Source: Arthrobacter_D sp015752045
Lineage (GTDB): Bacteria; Actinomycetota; Actinomycetes; Actinomycetales; Micrococcaceae
Direction: 5' to 3'
NCBI RefSeq assembly: GCF_015752045.1
Contig: NZ_JADOUS010000006.1
Span: 124,001-188,000, forward strand
DNA length: 64,000 bases
Shown here: piece by piece, positions 17,508 through 26,310 of the stretch
Layout of the letters: each line of letters opens with the position of its first letter
Numbering within the stretch: position 1 is the stretch's first letter
The notes under the pieces: generated by a model
The model's input: the letters and a program-made list of their open reading frames with translations, nothing else
Database searches by the model: none
Told to the model about the DNA's origin: nothing
Made by a program: the position numbers and the translations under genes

Positions 17508-18968
17508 ATGACCACCGATTCCGCGCCAGCACCCGGCACGCCCCCGGCGCGGCTCGAGCCGATCCGCCGCCGCCCCACCCGCCTGGGCCTCGTCTCTGGG
17601 GGCCTCGGAGCGTACTGGCCGCAGTTCCCCGACCTCCTGCCGCAGCTGCGGGAGTCGGTGCGGTATGTCACCTCCCGTTTCGAGGCGCTCGACGCCGACG
17701 TGACCGACGTCGGCTTCGTGTCCGATGCGCGGGAGGCGGCCACGGCGGCCGAGGAGCTCCGGCGCGCAGACTGCGATCTGATTGTCATCTTCCTCACCAC
17801 CTACCTCACGTCGTCCATGGTGCTGCCCATCGCGCAGCGCGCGCAGACCCCGGTCCTCGTGATCGACCTGCAGCCCACCGAGGCCATGGACCACGCGAAC
17901 TTCGACACCGGCAAGTGGCTCGCCTACTGCGGGCAGTGCCCCGTCCCCGAGGTCGCGAACGTCTTCGGGCGTGCGGGCATCCCCTTCCGATCGGTGTCCG
18001 GGTACCTGACGCAGGAGTCCGCGTGGGAGCGCATCGACCGGTGGGTCCACGCGGCGGGTGTGCGCGGCCGGCTCCGGCACGCGCGTCACGGGCTGATGGG
18101 CCACGTGTACCCGGGCATGCTGGACGTCTCGACGGATCTCACCACGGTCTCTACGACGTTCGGCTCCCACGTGGAGGTGGTCGAGTTCGACGACCTCCGC
18201 GAATTCGTCGGCGAGGTGACGGACGACCAGGTCCAGGAGCGCATGGACCTCGCCCGCAGCCTGTTCACCATGGACGGATCCGTGGACGAGGACGACTTCG
18301 CCTGGGGCGCGAAGGTCTCGGTGGGGCTCGACCGGCTCGTCACCGAGTTCGACCTCGACTCGCTCGCCTACTACCACCGCGGCCTCGCGGGGGAGCAGCA
18401 CGAACGCCTCGGGGCGGGCATGATCCTCGGCGCGTCCATCCTCACGGCCCGCGGCGTCCCCATGGCGGGGGAGTACGAGCTGCGGACCTCGATCGCGATG
18501 CTCGCGGCGCAGGCGATGGGCGCCGGCGGGTCCTTCACGGAGATCCAGGCACTGAACTTCTTCGACGGCGTGGTGGAGATGGGGCACGACGGTCCGGCGC
18601 ACCTCGCGGTCAGTGCAGCCCAGCCGCTGCTGCGCGGGCTCGGCGTCTATCACGGCAAGCGGGGATGGGGCGTCTCCGTGGAGTTCGACGTGCGGCAGGG
18701 CCCGGTGACGACGTTCGGTATCGGGCAGGACCCGGACGGCTCCTACGTCTTCGTCACCTCCGAAGGGACCGTGGTCCCCGGCCCGCTGCTCGCCATCGGG
18801 AACACGACGTCCCGCGTGGACTTCGGAGGAGACCCCGGGCTCTGGGTGGACGAGTGGAGCCGGACCGGCGTCGGCCACCACTGGGCGCTCTGCGTGGGCC
18901 ACCGTGCCGCCGATGTGAGAGCCGCGGCGTCACTGCTCGGCGTCGAGCACCGCCACGTCGCCCTCTGA
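17508..18968 (+). CDS. L-fucose/L-arabinose isomerase-family protein
   Basis: This 486-residue protein resembles the FucI/AraA isomerase superfamily: an N-terminal Rossmann-like part (GLVSGGLGAYWPQFPDLLPQL), a central part with DCDLIVIFLTTYLTSS, and a C-terminal acidic substrate region. Such proteins often accompany rhamnose transporters in Actinobacteria. Since RhaI already supplies the rhamnose isomerase step, this one may isomerise a related sugar that enters by the same transporter, or an alternative sugar form. That is inference. GAGGAG precedes the ATG at 17508, and the gene lies between rhaS and rhaM in the transport operon. Confidence 0.75.
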   Translation: MTTDSAPAPGTPPARLEPIRRRPTRLGLVSGGLGAYWPQFPDLLPQLRESVRYVTSRFEALDADVTDVGFVSDAREAATAAEELRRADCDLIVIFLTTYLTSSMVLPIAQRAQTPVLVIDLQPTEAMDHANFDTGKWLAYCGQCPVPEVANVFGRAGIPFRSVSGYLTQESAWERIDRWVHAAGVRGRLRHARHGLMGHVYPGMLDVSTDLTTVSTTFGSHVEVVEFDDLREFVGEVTDDQVQERMDLARSLFTMDGSVDEDDFAWGAKVSVGLDRLVTEFDLDSLAYYHRGLAGEQHERLGAGMILGASILTARGVPMAGEYELRTSIAMLAAQAMGAGGSFTEIQALNFFDGVVEMGHDGPAHLAVSAAQPLLRGLGVYHGKRGWGVSVEFDVRQGPVTTFGIGQDPDGSYVFVTSEGTVVPGPLLAIGNTTSRVDFGGDPGLWVDEWSRTGVGHHWALCVGHRAADVRAAASLLGVEHRHVAL

Positions 18969-19010
18969 TCCTTCCCACCCCGCGAGATCCACGACGACGA
19001 ACGGAGACCC

Positions 19011-19337
19011 ATGGAACGCGTATGCTTCCAGCTGCAGGTCCGGCCCGGGCGCATCCCCGAGTACCGGGAGCGCCACGCGGCGATCTGGCCGGACATGGCA
19101 CGGGCACTGAAGGACACCGGGTGGAACAACTACTCCCTGTTCCTGCGCCCTGACGGGCTGCTGATCGGGTACGTGGAGTGCGAGGACTTCGCCGCGTCGC
19201 AGGCCGCCATGGCCGCGACCGGGGTCAACGCCCGCTGGCAGGCGGAGATGGGGCCGTTCTTCGAGGCGCTCGAGGGCCGCCCGGATGAGGGCTTCCTCCG
19301 TTTCGAGGAGGTCTTCCACCTGGAGGACCAGCTGTAG
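19011..19337 (+). CDS. rhaM: L-rhamnose mutarotase
   Basis: This 108-residue dimeric alpha/beta-barrel protein of the RhaM/YiiL family interconverts the alpha and beta anomers of L-rhamnose, supplying the form used by the isomerase. The typical features are the N-terminal FQLQVRPGRIPEYRERHAAI, NNYSLFLRPDGLLIGYVE and the C-terminal EVFHLE. GGAGA lies 4 nt before the ATG. It is the last gene of the rightward rhamnose operon. Confidence 0.9.
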   Translation: MERVCFQLQVRPGRIPEYRERHAAIWPDMARALKDTGWNNYSLFLRPDGLLIGYVECEDFAASQAAMAATGVNARWQAEMGPFFEALEGRPDEGFLRFEEVFHLEDQL

Positions 19338-19364
19338 GTCCACGGGCGGCGGTTCCGTCGGGCC

Positions 19365-19385
19365 CGGACCGGGGAGGAGGGTCCG
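19365..19385. terminator. possible bidirectional stem-loop between rhaM and the CPBP gene
   Basis: CGGACC (19365-19370) and GGTCCG (19380-19385) can pair around a 9-nt loop in the 50-nt gap between two convergent genes. The position suits a shared terminator, but the stem is short and there is no T-run. Confidence 0.3.
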
Positions 19386-19387
19386 AG

Positions 19388-20131
19388 CTAGACGATGGCG
19401 AGGATGGTGAGGGTGACGAGCGCGTTGTTGGCGGCGTGGAGGAGTATCGGTGCCCAGAGGTTGCGGTGGAACCGTCGGAGGAGGGCCAGCGCGATGCCGA
19501 GGGTGAAGAGGTAGACGAAGCCCAGCAGGACGAGGTGGGCGGCCGCGAAGAGGGCGGCGGACAGGACGATCGCCACACCCGGCCGGAAGCGCCGGGTGAA
19601 GCCGTCCAGGAATGCGCCCCTGAACAGGATCTCCTCCCAGAGCGGTGTGAGGACCGCGATGACCACGAAGCAGACGACGATCCACGGGCCGGAGAGGGCG
19701 GTGATCTCCGCGAGGGGGTCATCGGCTGTCCCGGCCGACGCTGTGTCCACACCGAGGGAGGTCAGGGCGACGAGGAAGATGCCCTGCAGGCTGCCACAGA
19801 CGACGATGATGACCGGTATCTGCCAGAGCAGGTGGAACAACCGGGGTGAGGGCCGCCGGAAGCCGAGATCGGCCGGGCTGAGGCGGTTCCGGCGGACGAG
19901 ATGGACGTAGAGGGCGAGGATCGCGGCCGCGGTGACCGTCACGAGGAAGACCGGCAGCAGGGACGCGACGGTGAAGTCGACGATGCCGGAGAACCCGACG
20001 GCGACGATCGTGCCGGCGACGACGGCGATGTAGGCGACCACGAACATCAACGCCCAGGCCGCCTGACCGAGAGTGGTCGGCGTCACCTGCCGACCCGCGG
20101 GTCCTCGTTCGCTGCTTGGCATGGCTGTCAT
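19388..20131 (-). CDS. CPBP-family intramembrane glutamic protease
   Basis: This 247-residue multi-pass membrane protein belongs to the CAAX/Abi (CPBP) protease family. The three expected motifs are present: WEEILFRG (EExxxR), the His in FAAAHLVLLG and the HAANN motif near the C-terminus. About seven hydrophobic segments can be counted. Family members cleave membrane substrates or act in bacteriocin immunity; no specific partner is visible here. A second in-frame ATG lies three codons downstream, and neither has a clear ribosome site. Confidence 0.85.
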   Translation of the reverse strand: MTAMPSSERGPAGRQVTPTTLGQAAWALMFVVAYIAVVAGTIVAVGFSGIVDFTVASLLPVFLVTVTAAAILALYVHLVRRNRLSPADLGFRRPSPRLFHLLWQIPVIIVVCGSLQGIFLVALTSLGVDTASAGTADDPLAEITALSGPWIVVCFVVIAVLTPLWEEILFRGAFLDGFTRRFRPGVAIVLSAALFAAAHLVLLGFVYLFTLGIALALLRRFHRNLWAPILLHAANNALVTLTILAIV

Positions 20132-20332
20132 AGGAGGGCCCCCGGGTCATGATGTGGCTGTGCGGTGAGCTTCCACGCTATCCGCGACCCGCTCGAACAC
20201 CTCGGTGCCTCTCGGAGGGCAGTGATGGGAATGGTCGGCTCGAGCATGCCGACGGCGGATGCCGGGGACCCCGTCCGCGGGATCAGGCCGGTCGTCAGGA
20301 GTGGCGGCTTCTCTGCCACGGTGGCTCCATCG

Positions 20333-23038
20333 TCATTGGGGGCGGCCGGCCGAGTGGCCCCGTCGGGAGCCCGGGTGATGGAGCATGTGGCCGTGGGTGG
20401 CCGTGCTGAACCGTGCGGCCCTGCGCGCGATGTGGTGGGTCCGGCCGCGGCGCCGGAGCCCTTCGGACGGGGGCAGGACGGGCTGCTGCGCGGCGCGGGA
20501 GTAGAACCAGAGTTTGGCGAACTCCACCAGCACCAGGTAGATCGCGGCCATCCCGAGCAGGGCGAGGAAGAACGGCACGGGCAGCGGATCGAAGCCGAGG
20601 ACCCCGGCCAGGGGCGAGAACGGAAGATAGACGCCGAGGGCCACGACGGCCAGGGAGGCGCCGATGAGGCCCGCGGACGGACGGCTGCGGTAGAAGGGCA
20701 CCCGCCGGGTCCGGATGACGAAGATGATCAGCGTCTGCGTGACGATGGACTCGATGAACCAGCCGGCCCGGAACTCGCCCGGCACGGCATCGAACACGTA
20801 GAGCATCAGGGCGAACGTGGCGAAATCGAACAGGGAACTGATCGGGCCGAAAAGGAACATGAAGCGCCGGATGAAGCCGATGTCCCAGTGCGACGGCGCG
20901 AGCAGCTGTTCCTTGTCCACGCGGTCCCCCGGGATGGCGAGCTGGCCGGCGTCGTAGAGCAGGTTGTTGAGCAGGATCTGCCCCGGCAGCATCGGCAGGA
21001 AGCTCAGCGCCACGGAGGCCGTGGCCGCGCTGAACATGTTGCCGAAGTTGCTGGAGGTCCCCATCAGGACGTACTTGATGGTGTTGGCGAAAATCCGGCG
21101 GCCCTCCATCACACCCTCGGCGAGGACCCCCAGATCCTTGTCCAGGAGCACGACGTCGGCGGCATCCTTGGCGACATCGGTCGCGCTGTCGACGGAGATG
21201 CCGATGTCCGCGGCGTGCAGTGCCAGCGCATCGTTGACGCCGTCTCCCATGAAGCCGACGGACCCTCCGCTCTGCCGTAGCAGCCTGATGATCCGGGCCT
21301 TCTGCTCGGGAGACACCCGGGCGAAGATGCTGGCCTCCCGCGCCGCAGCGGCCAGCTCCGGATCGGACATGGTCTCGACCGCGGTGCCGGTCAGCGTTCC
21401 GCCGGAGAAGACCCCGAGCTCGTCGCAGACCTTTTCGGCCACCCGGGCATTGTCTCCGGTGGCGATCTTGACGGTGATGCCGAGGTCCGCGAGCCGGTCG
21501 AGGGAGGTGCGGGCGGTGGATTTGGGTCGGTCCAGGAAGATCAGGAAACCGGCGAGGACCAGGTCCTTCTCGTCGGCGGGCCCGATCTCGGTCAGGCCAT
21601 CGGCGTCCCGGGTGGCGACGGCGACCACCCGGGATCCGGCGTCGAACTGTTCGTCCAGCATCGCCTGCACGCCGGCGGCGATGGTGTCTCCGCAGAGCGC
21701 CAGGACGTCTTCCGGTGACCCCTTGGTGATCAGGCGGGCGGCGGCACCGGCGTCGCTGACCAGCACGCTGGTCCGGCGGCGCAGATGGTCGAAGTCGATG
21801 ACGTCGAGCCGGTTGTACCGTGCGGGCTGGAAGGCGGCGGCGCCGGCGGAGGTCCACAGTGCGGCGTCCAGCGGGTTCAGACCCACGAGGGAGCGCTGGG
21901 ACTCCGCGTAGTCGGCTTCTGTGGCGAGCAACCCCAGGGTGAGCAGCTGGGGTGCCGAGATGCCGGGGGCGGCGGGCAGGGCGGCGGTGAAGCTGATCCG
22001 GCCCTCGGTCAGCGTCCCGGTCTTGTCGGTCACGAGGATGTCCATGTCGCCGAGGTCCTCGATGCAGACCAGCCGTTTGACGAGGACCTTGCGCTTGGCC
22101 AGTTGACGGGTTCCGGTGGCCAGGCTCGAGCTGACGATGGCGGGCAGCAGCTGCGGCGTGATCCCGACGGCGATGGCGAGTGAGAACAGCAGCGACTCGA
22201 TCACCGGCCGCTGCAGCACCAGGTTGGCGATGAAGATCAGCGAGGTGAGGCCGATCGCCACCTGGAGCAGGAGGTAGGAGAAGCGTTGGAGTCCCAGCTG
22301 GAATTCGGTCTGGGGCTGACGCTCGCCGAGGCCGAGGGCGATCCGTCCGAATTCCGCCCTTCCGCCGGTGGCCACCACCATGCCGACGCAGTTGCCGGCC
22401 TGGACGACCGTTCCCATGAACAGGCACGACGTCAGGTCCCCGAGGGCGGCGGCGGCGGGGGCGGGCGCGGGATCCTTGCCGACCGGCATCGATTCCCCGG
22501 TAAGGATGCTTTCGTCGCAGAGCAGGTCCTTCGCCGTCAGGAGCCGCATATCGGCGGGGATGATCGCGCCGATGGCCAGGTGCACGACGTCACCGGGCAC
22601 CAGCGCGGTGACGTCGGCTTCCCCGGGGTTCCCGTCGCGGACCACGACGGCGCGGTGGGTGACCCGGGAGTGCAGTGCCTCGGCGGCGCGTTCGGCCCGG
22701 AATTCGTTGCTGAAGCCCAGCCCTACACTGACCAGCAGGATCACGCCGATCACGATCGCATTCGTGGCATCGCCGAGGAAGAGCGAGAGGCCGGCCGTGA
22801 TCAGCAGCAACAGCAGGATGGGGCTCCGCAGCTGACGGCCCAGGACCGACCATCCGCTGGCCTGGTGGGTGCGCACCGCGTTCGGGCCCAGCTCGGCGAG
22901 GCGCCGGGCGGCCTCGCTGCGGGTCAGTCCCCCGGCGCCGGAGCCGAGCCGCGCCGCGACCTCTTCCGCCGGCAGATGGGCGGCGTCGGAGATCACCAGC
23001 GGCAGGGGACGCGGTCCCCGGACCTCGAGCTCTCGCAT
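20333..23038 (-). CDS. mgtA: Mg2+-importing P-type ATPase, MgtA/MgtB type
   Basis: This 901-residue P3B-type ATPase is predicted to import Mg2+ at the plasma membrane. The cation-ATPase N-terminal domain covers residues 20-80. The actuator motif TGES is near residue 180 and the phosphorylated Asp lies in DKTGTLT near residue 338. TGDN, MGDGVND and ten membrane segments follow. The motif ITPQLLPAIVSSSL is typical of MgtA/B rather than of P2 calcium pumps. The C-terminus has a His/Arg-rich tail (RTHHIARRAARFS) that may bind metal or lipid head groups. The gene stands alone; a short inverted repeat lies just upstream of the start, at 23053-23071. Confidence 0.9.
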   Translation of the reverse strand: MRELEVRGPRPLPLVISDAAHLPAEEVAARLGSGAGGLTRSEAARRLAELGPNAVRTHQASGWSVLGRQLRSPILLLLLITAGLSLFLGDATNAIVIGVILLVSVGLGFSNEFRAERAAEALHSRVTHRAVVVRDGNPGEADVTALVPGDVVHLAIGAIIPADMRLLTAKDLLCDESILTGESMPVGKDPAPAPAAAALGDLTSCLFMGTVVQAGNCVGMVVATGGRAEFGRIALGLGERQPQTEFQLGLQRFSYLLLQVAIGLTSLIFIANLVLQRPVIESLLFSLAIAVGITPQLLPAIVSSSLATGTRQLAKRKVLVKRLVCIEDLGDMDILVTDKTGTLTEGRISFTAALPAAPGISAPQLLTLGLLATEADYAESQRSLVGLNPLDAALWTSAGAAAFQPARYNRLDVIDFDHLRRRTSVLVSDAGAAARLITKGSPEDVLALCGDTIAAGVQAMLDEQFDAGSRVVAVATRDADGLTEIGPADEKDLVLAGFLIFLDRPKSTARTSLDRLADLGITVKIATGDNARVAEKVCDELGVFSGGTLTGTAVETMSDPELAAAAREASIFARVSPEQKARIIRLLRQSGGSVGFMGDGVNDALALHAADIGISVDSATDVAKDAADVVLLDKDLGVLAEGVMEGRRIFANTIKYVLMGTSSNFGNMFSAATASVALSFLPMLPGQILLNNLLYDAGQLAIPGDRVDKEQLLAPSHWDIGFIRRFMFLFGPISSLFDFATFALMLYVFDAVPGEFRAGWFIESIVTQTLIIFVIRTRRVPFYRSRPSAGLIGASLAVVALGVYLPFSPLAGVLGFDPLPVPFFLALLGMAAIYLVLVEFAKLWFYSRAAQQPVLPPSEGLRRRGRTHHIARRAARFSTATHGHMLHHPGSRRGHSAGRPQ

Positions 23039-23052
23039 GCGGCATCCGATCG

Positions 23053-23071
23053 TAGGACGAGCTACGTCCTA
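23053..23071 (-). promoter_or_regulatory. inverted repeat upstream of mgtA
   Basis: TAGGACG and CGTCCTA form 7-bp arms around AGCTA, 15 nt before the mgtA start codon. It could be a leader hairpin acting on translation or an operator. No full Mg2+ riboswitch fold is apparent. Confidence 0.35.
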
Positions 23072-23115
23072 GGGTAAGTCCGCACGTCGGCGATGCGGGT
23101 GGGGTCCTGGCAGGA

Positions 23116-24132
23116 TCAGGGGGTCAGCGCGGCGACGATGTCGGCGGCGGATCCTCGCTGTGCATGGCGGTACCCGGTCCCGGCCCAGAGGTGGAGTGCC
23201 TGCACGTCGTTGGTCGCCGCTGCAGCCGCGCGCAGCGGGGCTGTCATGTAGTGGATCTGGGGGTAGGCGTGAGCGGTGATCGGGTGGTCGTCCATGAAGC
23301 GGTTGTGCAGGCTCCGTGCCGGTCGTCCAGTGAACGCGCGCGTGACCGACGTCTCGGTGAAGCGCGGATCCTCCAGCGCCGCGCGGTGGGCGGGGGTTGT
23401 CCCTGCCTCGTACGCCAGCAGCAGGGCAGTTCCGACCTGCACGGCAGTCGCTCCGGCGCTGAGTATCTCTTCGGCGAGCCGGCGCGTACTGATGCCGCCG
23501 CTCGCGATCAGGGGCAGGTCGGTGACGGTCCGGATGGCGGCGAGGAGTTCGGGAAGCGGACTCGTGCCGGGGTCGGTGGCAGGATCGAAGGTCGCCCGGT
23601 GGCCTCCGGCCCCGGGCCCCTGCACCACGAGGACGCGGGCGCCGTTGCCGGCAGCGGTGCGTGCTTCGGCGGCATCCGTGACGGTCACCGCGGTGAGGAC
23701 CCCCAGCGCGTCGAGTTCGCGCAGGATGGTGGCGGAGGGGCAGCCGAAGGTGAACGAGGCCATCTCCGGTCGCTCGGCGCGCACGACGTCGAGCTTGCCC
23801 TCCCACGCATCGTCGTCCCAGCGGGGCCTCCCGAGGTCGACGCCGTACCTGTCCGCGTGCACCTGGAGCTCCCGACGGTATGCCTCGACCTCCTCGTCGT
23901 CGCCGTCGTTCGGGGACACGACGAAGAGGTTGACCCCTATCGGGCCCCCGGTGAGGGTCCGGGTGGCGCGGATCTGCTGGGTGAGCCGATCCGGCGACTT
24001 GTACCCACCGGCAAGGAACCCCAGGCCGCCGGCGTTGGTGACCGCCGCCACCAGCTCCGGTGTCGAGGGTCCTCCGGCCATGGGCGCTCCGACGATCTGG
24101 CGGCGTAGCGATGAAAGATCAGAAGCAAGCAC
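23116..24132 (-). CDS. nitronate monooxygenase (2-nitropropane dioxygenase family)
   Basis: This 338-residue FMN-dependent TIM-barrel enzyme oxidises alkyl nitronates. Family marks are the N-terminal IVGAPMAGGPSTPELVAAV, the glycine-rich VQGPGAGGHRATF, and SGGISTRRLAEEILSAGATA for FMN phosphate binding. It starts at a GTG with GGGAG upstream. No neighbour points to a pathway, so detoxification of nitronates is the default reading. Confidence 0.87.
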   Translation of the reverse strand: MLASDLSSLRRQIVGAPMAGGPSTPELVAAVTNAGGLGFLAGGYKSPDRLTQQIRATRTLTGGPIGVNLFVVSPNDGDDEEVEAYRRELQVHADRYGVDLGRPRWDDDAWEGKLDVVRAERPEMASFTFGCPSATILRELDALGVLTAVTVTDAAEARTAAGNGARVLVVQGPGAGGHRATFDPATDPGTSPLPELLAAIRTVTDLPLIASGGISTRRLAEEILSAGATAVQVGTALLLAYEAGTTPAHRAALEDPRFTETSVTRAFTGRPARSLHNRFMDDHPITAHAYPQIHYMTAPLRAAAAATNDVQALHLWAGTGYRHAQRGSAADIVAALTP

Positions 24133-24186
24133 GAGGACTCCCGGGGTAGGTGCTCGGAAGAGCGTGGCGGCGTTCCGTCGACCGAC

Positions 24187-24612
24187 TCATGATCCTGTGC
24201 GGGAAGGAACCATCCGGGATGCGCGGGTCACGCGCAACAGGGTGACGGCGAGCGTCCCTGCTACCGGTGTCCACACCAGCCGTTCGACGCGGGATCGCGA
24301 CGCGAGGTTCATCGCCGTGCCGAGGATCATCAGCCCCGACGCCGCCGTGAGGATCCGGTGCCGCGCCGTCGGGCCCGGACCCCTGCCGAGGGTGACCAGG
24401 ACCAGTGCGGCGTAGGCCAGTGCGGAGACGGCGCTCGACGCCCGGTGCCTGGTCGGGAGAACACCCCGGTGGGCGCCTCCATAGGCGGCTTCCCCCCACG
24501 GGGCACCCGCGGCCAGCGCCGCCTGGAAGGCGGCGACGACGGCGAGGAGAAGGGCGGCGAGGCCGGCGGGCGGCCGGTGCGTGGCCAGGCCGGGAAGGAT
24601 CGGTCGAGTCAT
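24187..24612 (-). CDS. small membrane protein, unknown function
   Basis: This 141-residue protein has four hydrophobic segments: LAALLLAVVAAFQAALAAG, AVSALAYAALVLVTLG, ILTAASGLMILGTAMNLA and a weaker C-terminal LVWTPVAGTLAVTLL. Charged Arg/His residues sit between them. I do not recognise a functional family beyond small actinobacterial integral membrane proteins. It lies between nitronate monooxygenase and the hpa operon, in the same direction, with gaps of about 55 and 95 nt. Confidence 0.65.
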   Translation of the reverse strand: MTRPILPGLATHRPPAGLAALLLAVVAAFQAALAAGAPWGEAAYGGAHRGVLPTRHRASSAVSALAYAALVLVTLGRGPGPTARHRILTAASGLMILGTAMNLASRSRVERLVWTPVAGTLAVTLLRVTRASRMVPSRTGS

Positions 24613-24705
24613 GATCGGAGCCTAGCGGGACACCGCCCGGGCGGGAACGCCGTCGTCGCGAATCGTCGACAGCCTCGCGGGAATCCGCCGCCGGACGGGG
24701 AATAG

Positions 24706-25509
24706 TCAGTAGCCGGCGCCAGGACCGCCGTCGGACGCCGGGATGAACCCTGCGGCGAGGGCCTCGGACCCGCGGGCGAGCAGCGCGACGTCGGCGCCGA
24801 CCAGGATGAACCCTGCCCCATGGCCCAGGTACCCTCGCGCGACGGACGGGGTGAAGGCGTTGACGCCCGCCGGTTTCCCGGCCCGCCCGGCAACGGCCAG
24901 GCAGTGTTCGACGGCGACCACCACCTCGGGGTGTTCCTGCTGGCCCAGGACACCCATGGATGCCGCGAGATCGGACGGGCCGACGAAGAGCGCATCGACG
25001 CCGTCGACCGCGAGGATGCCCTCCACCGCGTCGACCGCCGCCGCCGACTCGATCTGCACGGTGACGCTGATCGTCGAGGACGCGCGCGTCAGATACTCGG
25101 GCACCCGGTTCCAGCGGGCCGCCCGCGCGAGCGCTGACCCGACGCCGCGCACCCCCTCCGGCGGATAGCGGGTCGCGGCGACGGCCGCCTCGGCGTCCGC
25201 GACCGAATGCACCATCGGGATCAGCAGGTTCTGCACGCCCAGGTCCAGGTACTGCTTGATGAGGACGGTGTCGTTGACGGGGGGCCGGACGAGCGTCTGC
25301 ACCGGGTACCCGTGGACGGCCTGCAGCTGGGCGAGGATCGACTCGAGTCCGTTCGGGCTGTGCTCGGCGTCCACGAGCAGCCAGTCCAGCCCGGCCCCTG
25401 CGCAGATCTCGGCGACGAGCGGACTGCCCGAACACACCCACATGCCGACGAGCGGGCGATCGGCCCCGGCCAGCGCCTCACGGAAGGAACCCCCTAGTGG
25501 AAACGGCAT
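24706..25509 (-). CDS. hpaI: HpcH/HpaI-type aldolase (4-hydroxy-2-oxoheptane-1,7-dioate aldolase)
   Basis: This class II, metal-dependent pyruvate aldolase performs the last step of homoprotocatechuate breakdown. It splits 4-hydroxy-2-oxoheptanedioate to pyruvate and succinic semialdehyde. The family features are GMWVCSGSPLVAEICAGAG, LVDAEHSPNG, VRPPVNDTVLIKQYLD and the Glu/Asp metal site (VQIESAAAVD, DALFVGPSDLAASMG). It has 267 residues, as expected. It overlaps hpaH by 16 nt and ends the operon. No succinic semialdehyde dehydrogenase is seen nearby. Confidence 0.9.
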   Translation of the reverse strand: MPFPLGGSFREALAGADRPLVGMWVCSGSPLVAEICAGAGLDWLLVDAEHSPNGLESILAQLQAVHGYPVQTLVRPPVNDTVLIKQYLDLGVQNLLIPMVHSVADAEAAVAATRYPPEGVRGVGSALARAARWNRVPEYLTRASSTISVTVQIESAAAVDAVEGILAVDGVDALFVGPSDLAASMGVLGQQEHPEVVVAVEHCLAVAGRAGKPAGVNAFTPSVARGYLGHGAGFILVGADVALLARGSEALAAGFIPASDGGPGAGY

Positions 25510-26279
25510 GTGACGGCTCCCAACGGTCCGTAGTCGGCGTGGACGGTGTCGCCCCGGTCCACCCAGAGCGGGCGGGTGAAGGACCCGGCGAGGATGATGT
25601 CGCCGGCGTGCAGTCCGTCACCGTGGGCGGCGATTTTGTTCGCGAGCCAGTGCACGCCCGCGGCCGGGTGGTCGAGGACCCCGGCGGCGACGCCGGTCTC
25701 CTCGACCACCTGGTTCTTGTAGAGGATGGCGGACACCCAGCGGAGGTCGACGGCGTCGGGCCTCACCGGCCTGCCGCCGACCACCATGGCGCCCATCGCC
25801 GCGTTGTCGGAGATGGTGTCCACGATGGTGCGCCCCTCCATCTCGATCCGCGAATCGAGGATCTCGAGGGCGGGCACCACGTGGTCGGTGGCGTTCAGGA
25901 CGTCGAAGATCGTGCAGCCCGGCCCGGCGAGATCGTGCTTGAGCACGAACGCGAGTTCCACCTCGACCCGCGGACGGGTGTAGGCGTCCCATGGCACCGA
26001 GCAGCCCGTCTCGAACACCATGTCGTCGAAGATCGCGCCGTAATCCGGCTCCGTGATGCCGGTGGCGGCCTGCATGGCCCGCGAGGTGAGCCCGATCTTC
26101 CGTCCCACCAGCGTGCGGCCGGCGTCCTCGTTCCGCTGCCGCCACAGCCGCTGCACCGCATAGGAGTCCTCGACGGTCATGCCCGGGTACCGCGCCGTCA
26201 GCAGCGGGACCGGCGTCCGTGTCCGGGCGGCGTCGAGGAGCTCGTCGGCGATCTGGCTGATGGTCTGCGGGTCGAGCAT
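25494..26279 (-). CDS. hpaH: 2-oxo-hept-3-ene-1,7-dioate hydratase
   Basis: This 261-residue hydratase of the fumarylacetoacetate-hydrolase-related superfamily adds water to 2-oxohept-3-ene-1,7-dioate (OHED), giving the substrate of HpaI. The conserved stretch VGRKIGLTSRAMQAATGI near residue 50, the metal-site region VEVELAFVLKHDL, and ALEILDSRI are all present. AAAGGA lies 5 nt before the ATG. It sits between hpaD and hpaI. Confidence 0.9.
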   Translation of the reverse strand: MLDPQTISQIADELLDAARTRTPVPLLTARYPGMTVEDSYAVQRLWRQRNEDAGRTLVGRKIGLTSRAMQAATGITEPDYGAIFDDMVFETGCSVPWDAYTRPRVEVELAFVLKHDLAGPGCTIFDVLNATDHVVPALEILDSRIEMEGRTIVDTISDNAAMGAMVVGGRPVRPDAVDLRWVSAILYKNQVVEETGVAAGVLDHPAAGVHWLANKIAAHGDGLHAGDIILAGSFTRPLWVDRGDTVHADYGPLGAVTCRFH

Positions 26280-26310
26280 CGGATTCCTTTCGCTGGCTCG
26301 ATGGGGGCGG

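Noticed and set aside
20128..20332. 63-codon frame between the CPBP gene and mgtA
   Set aside because: No ribosome site or homology; probably chance in high-GC sequence.
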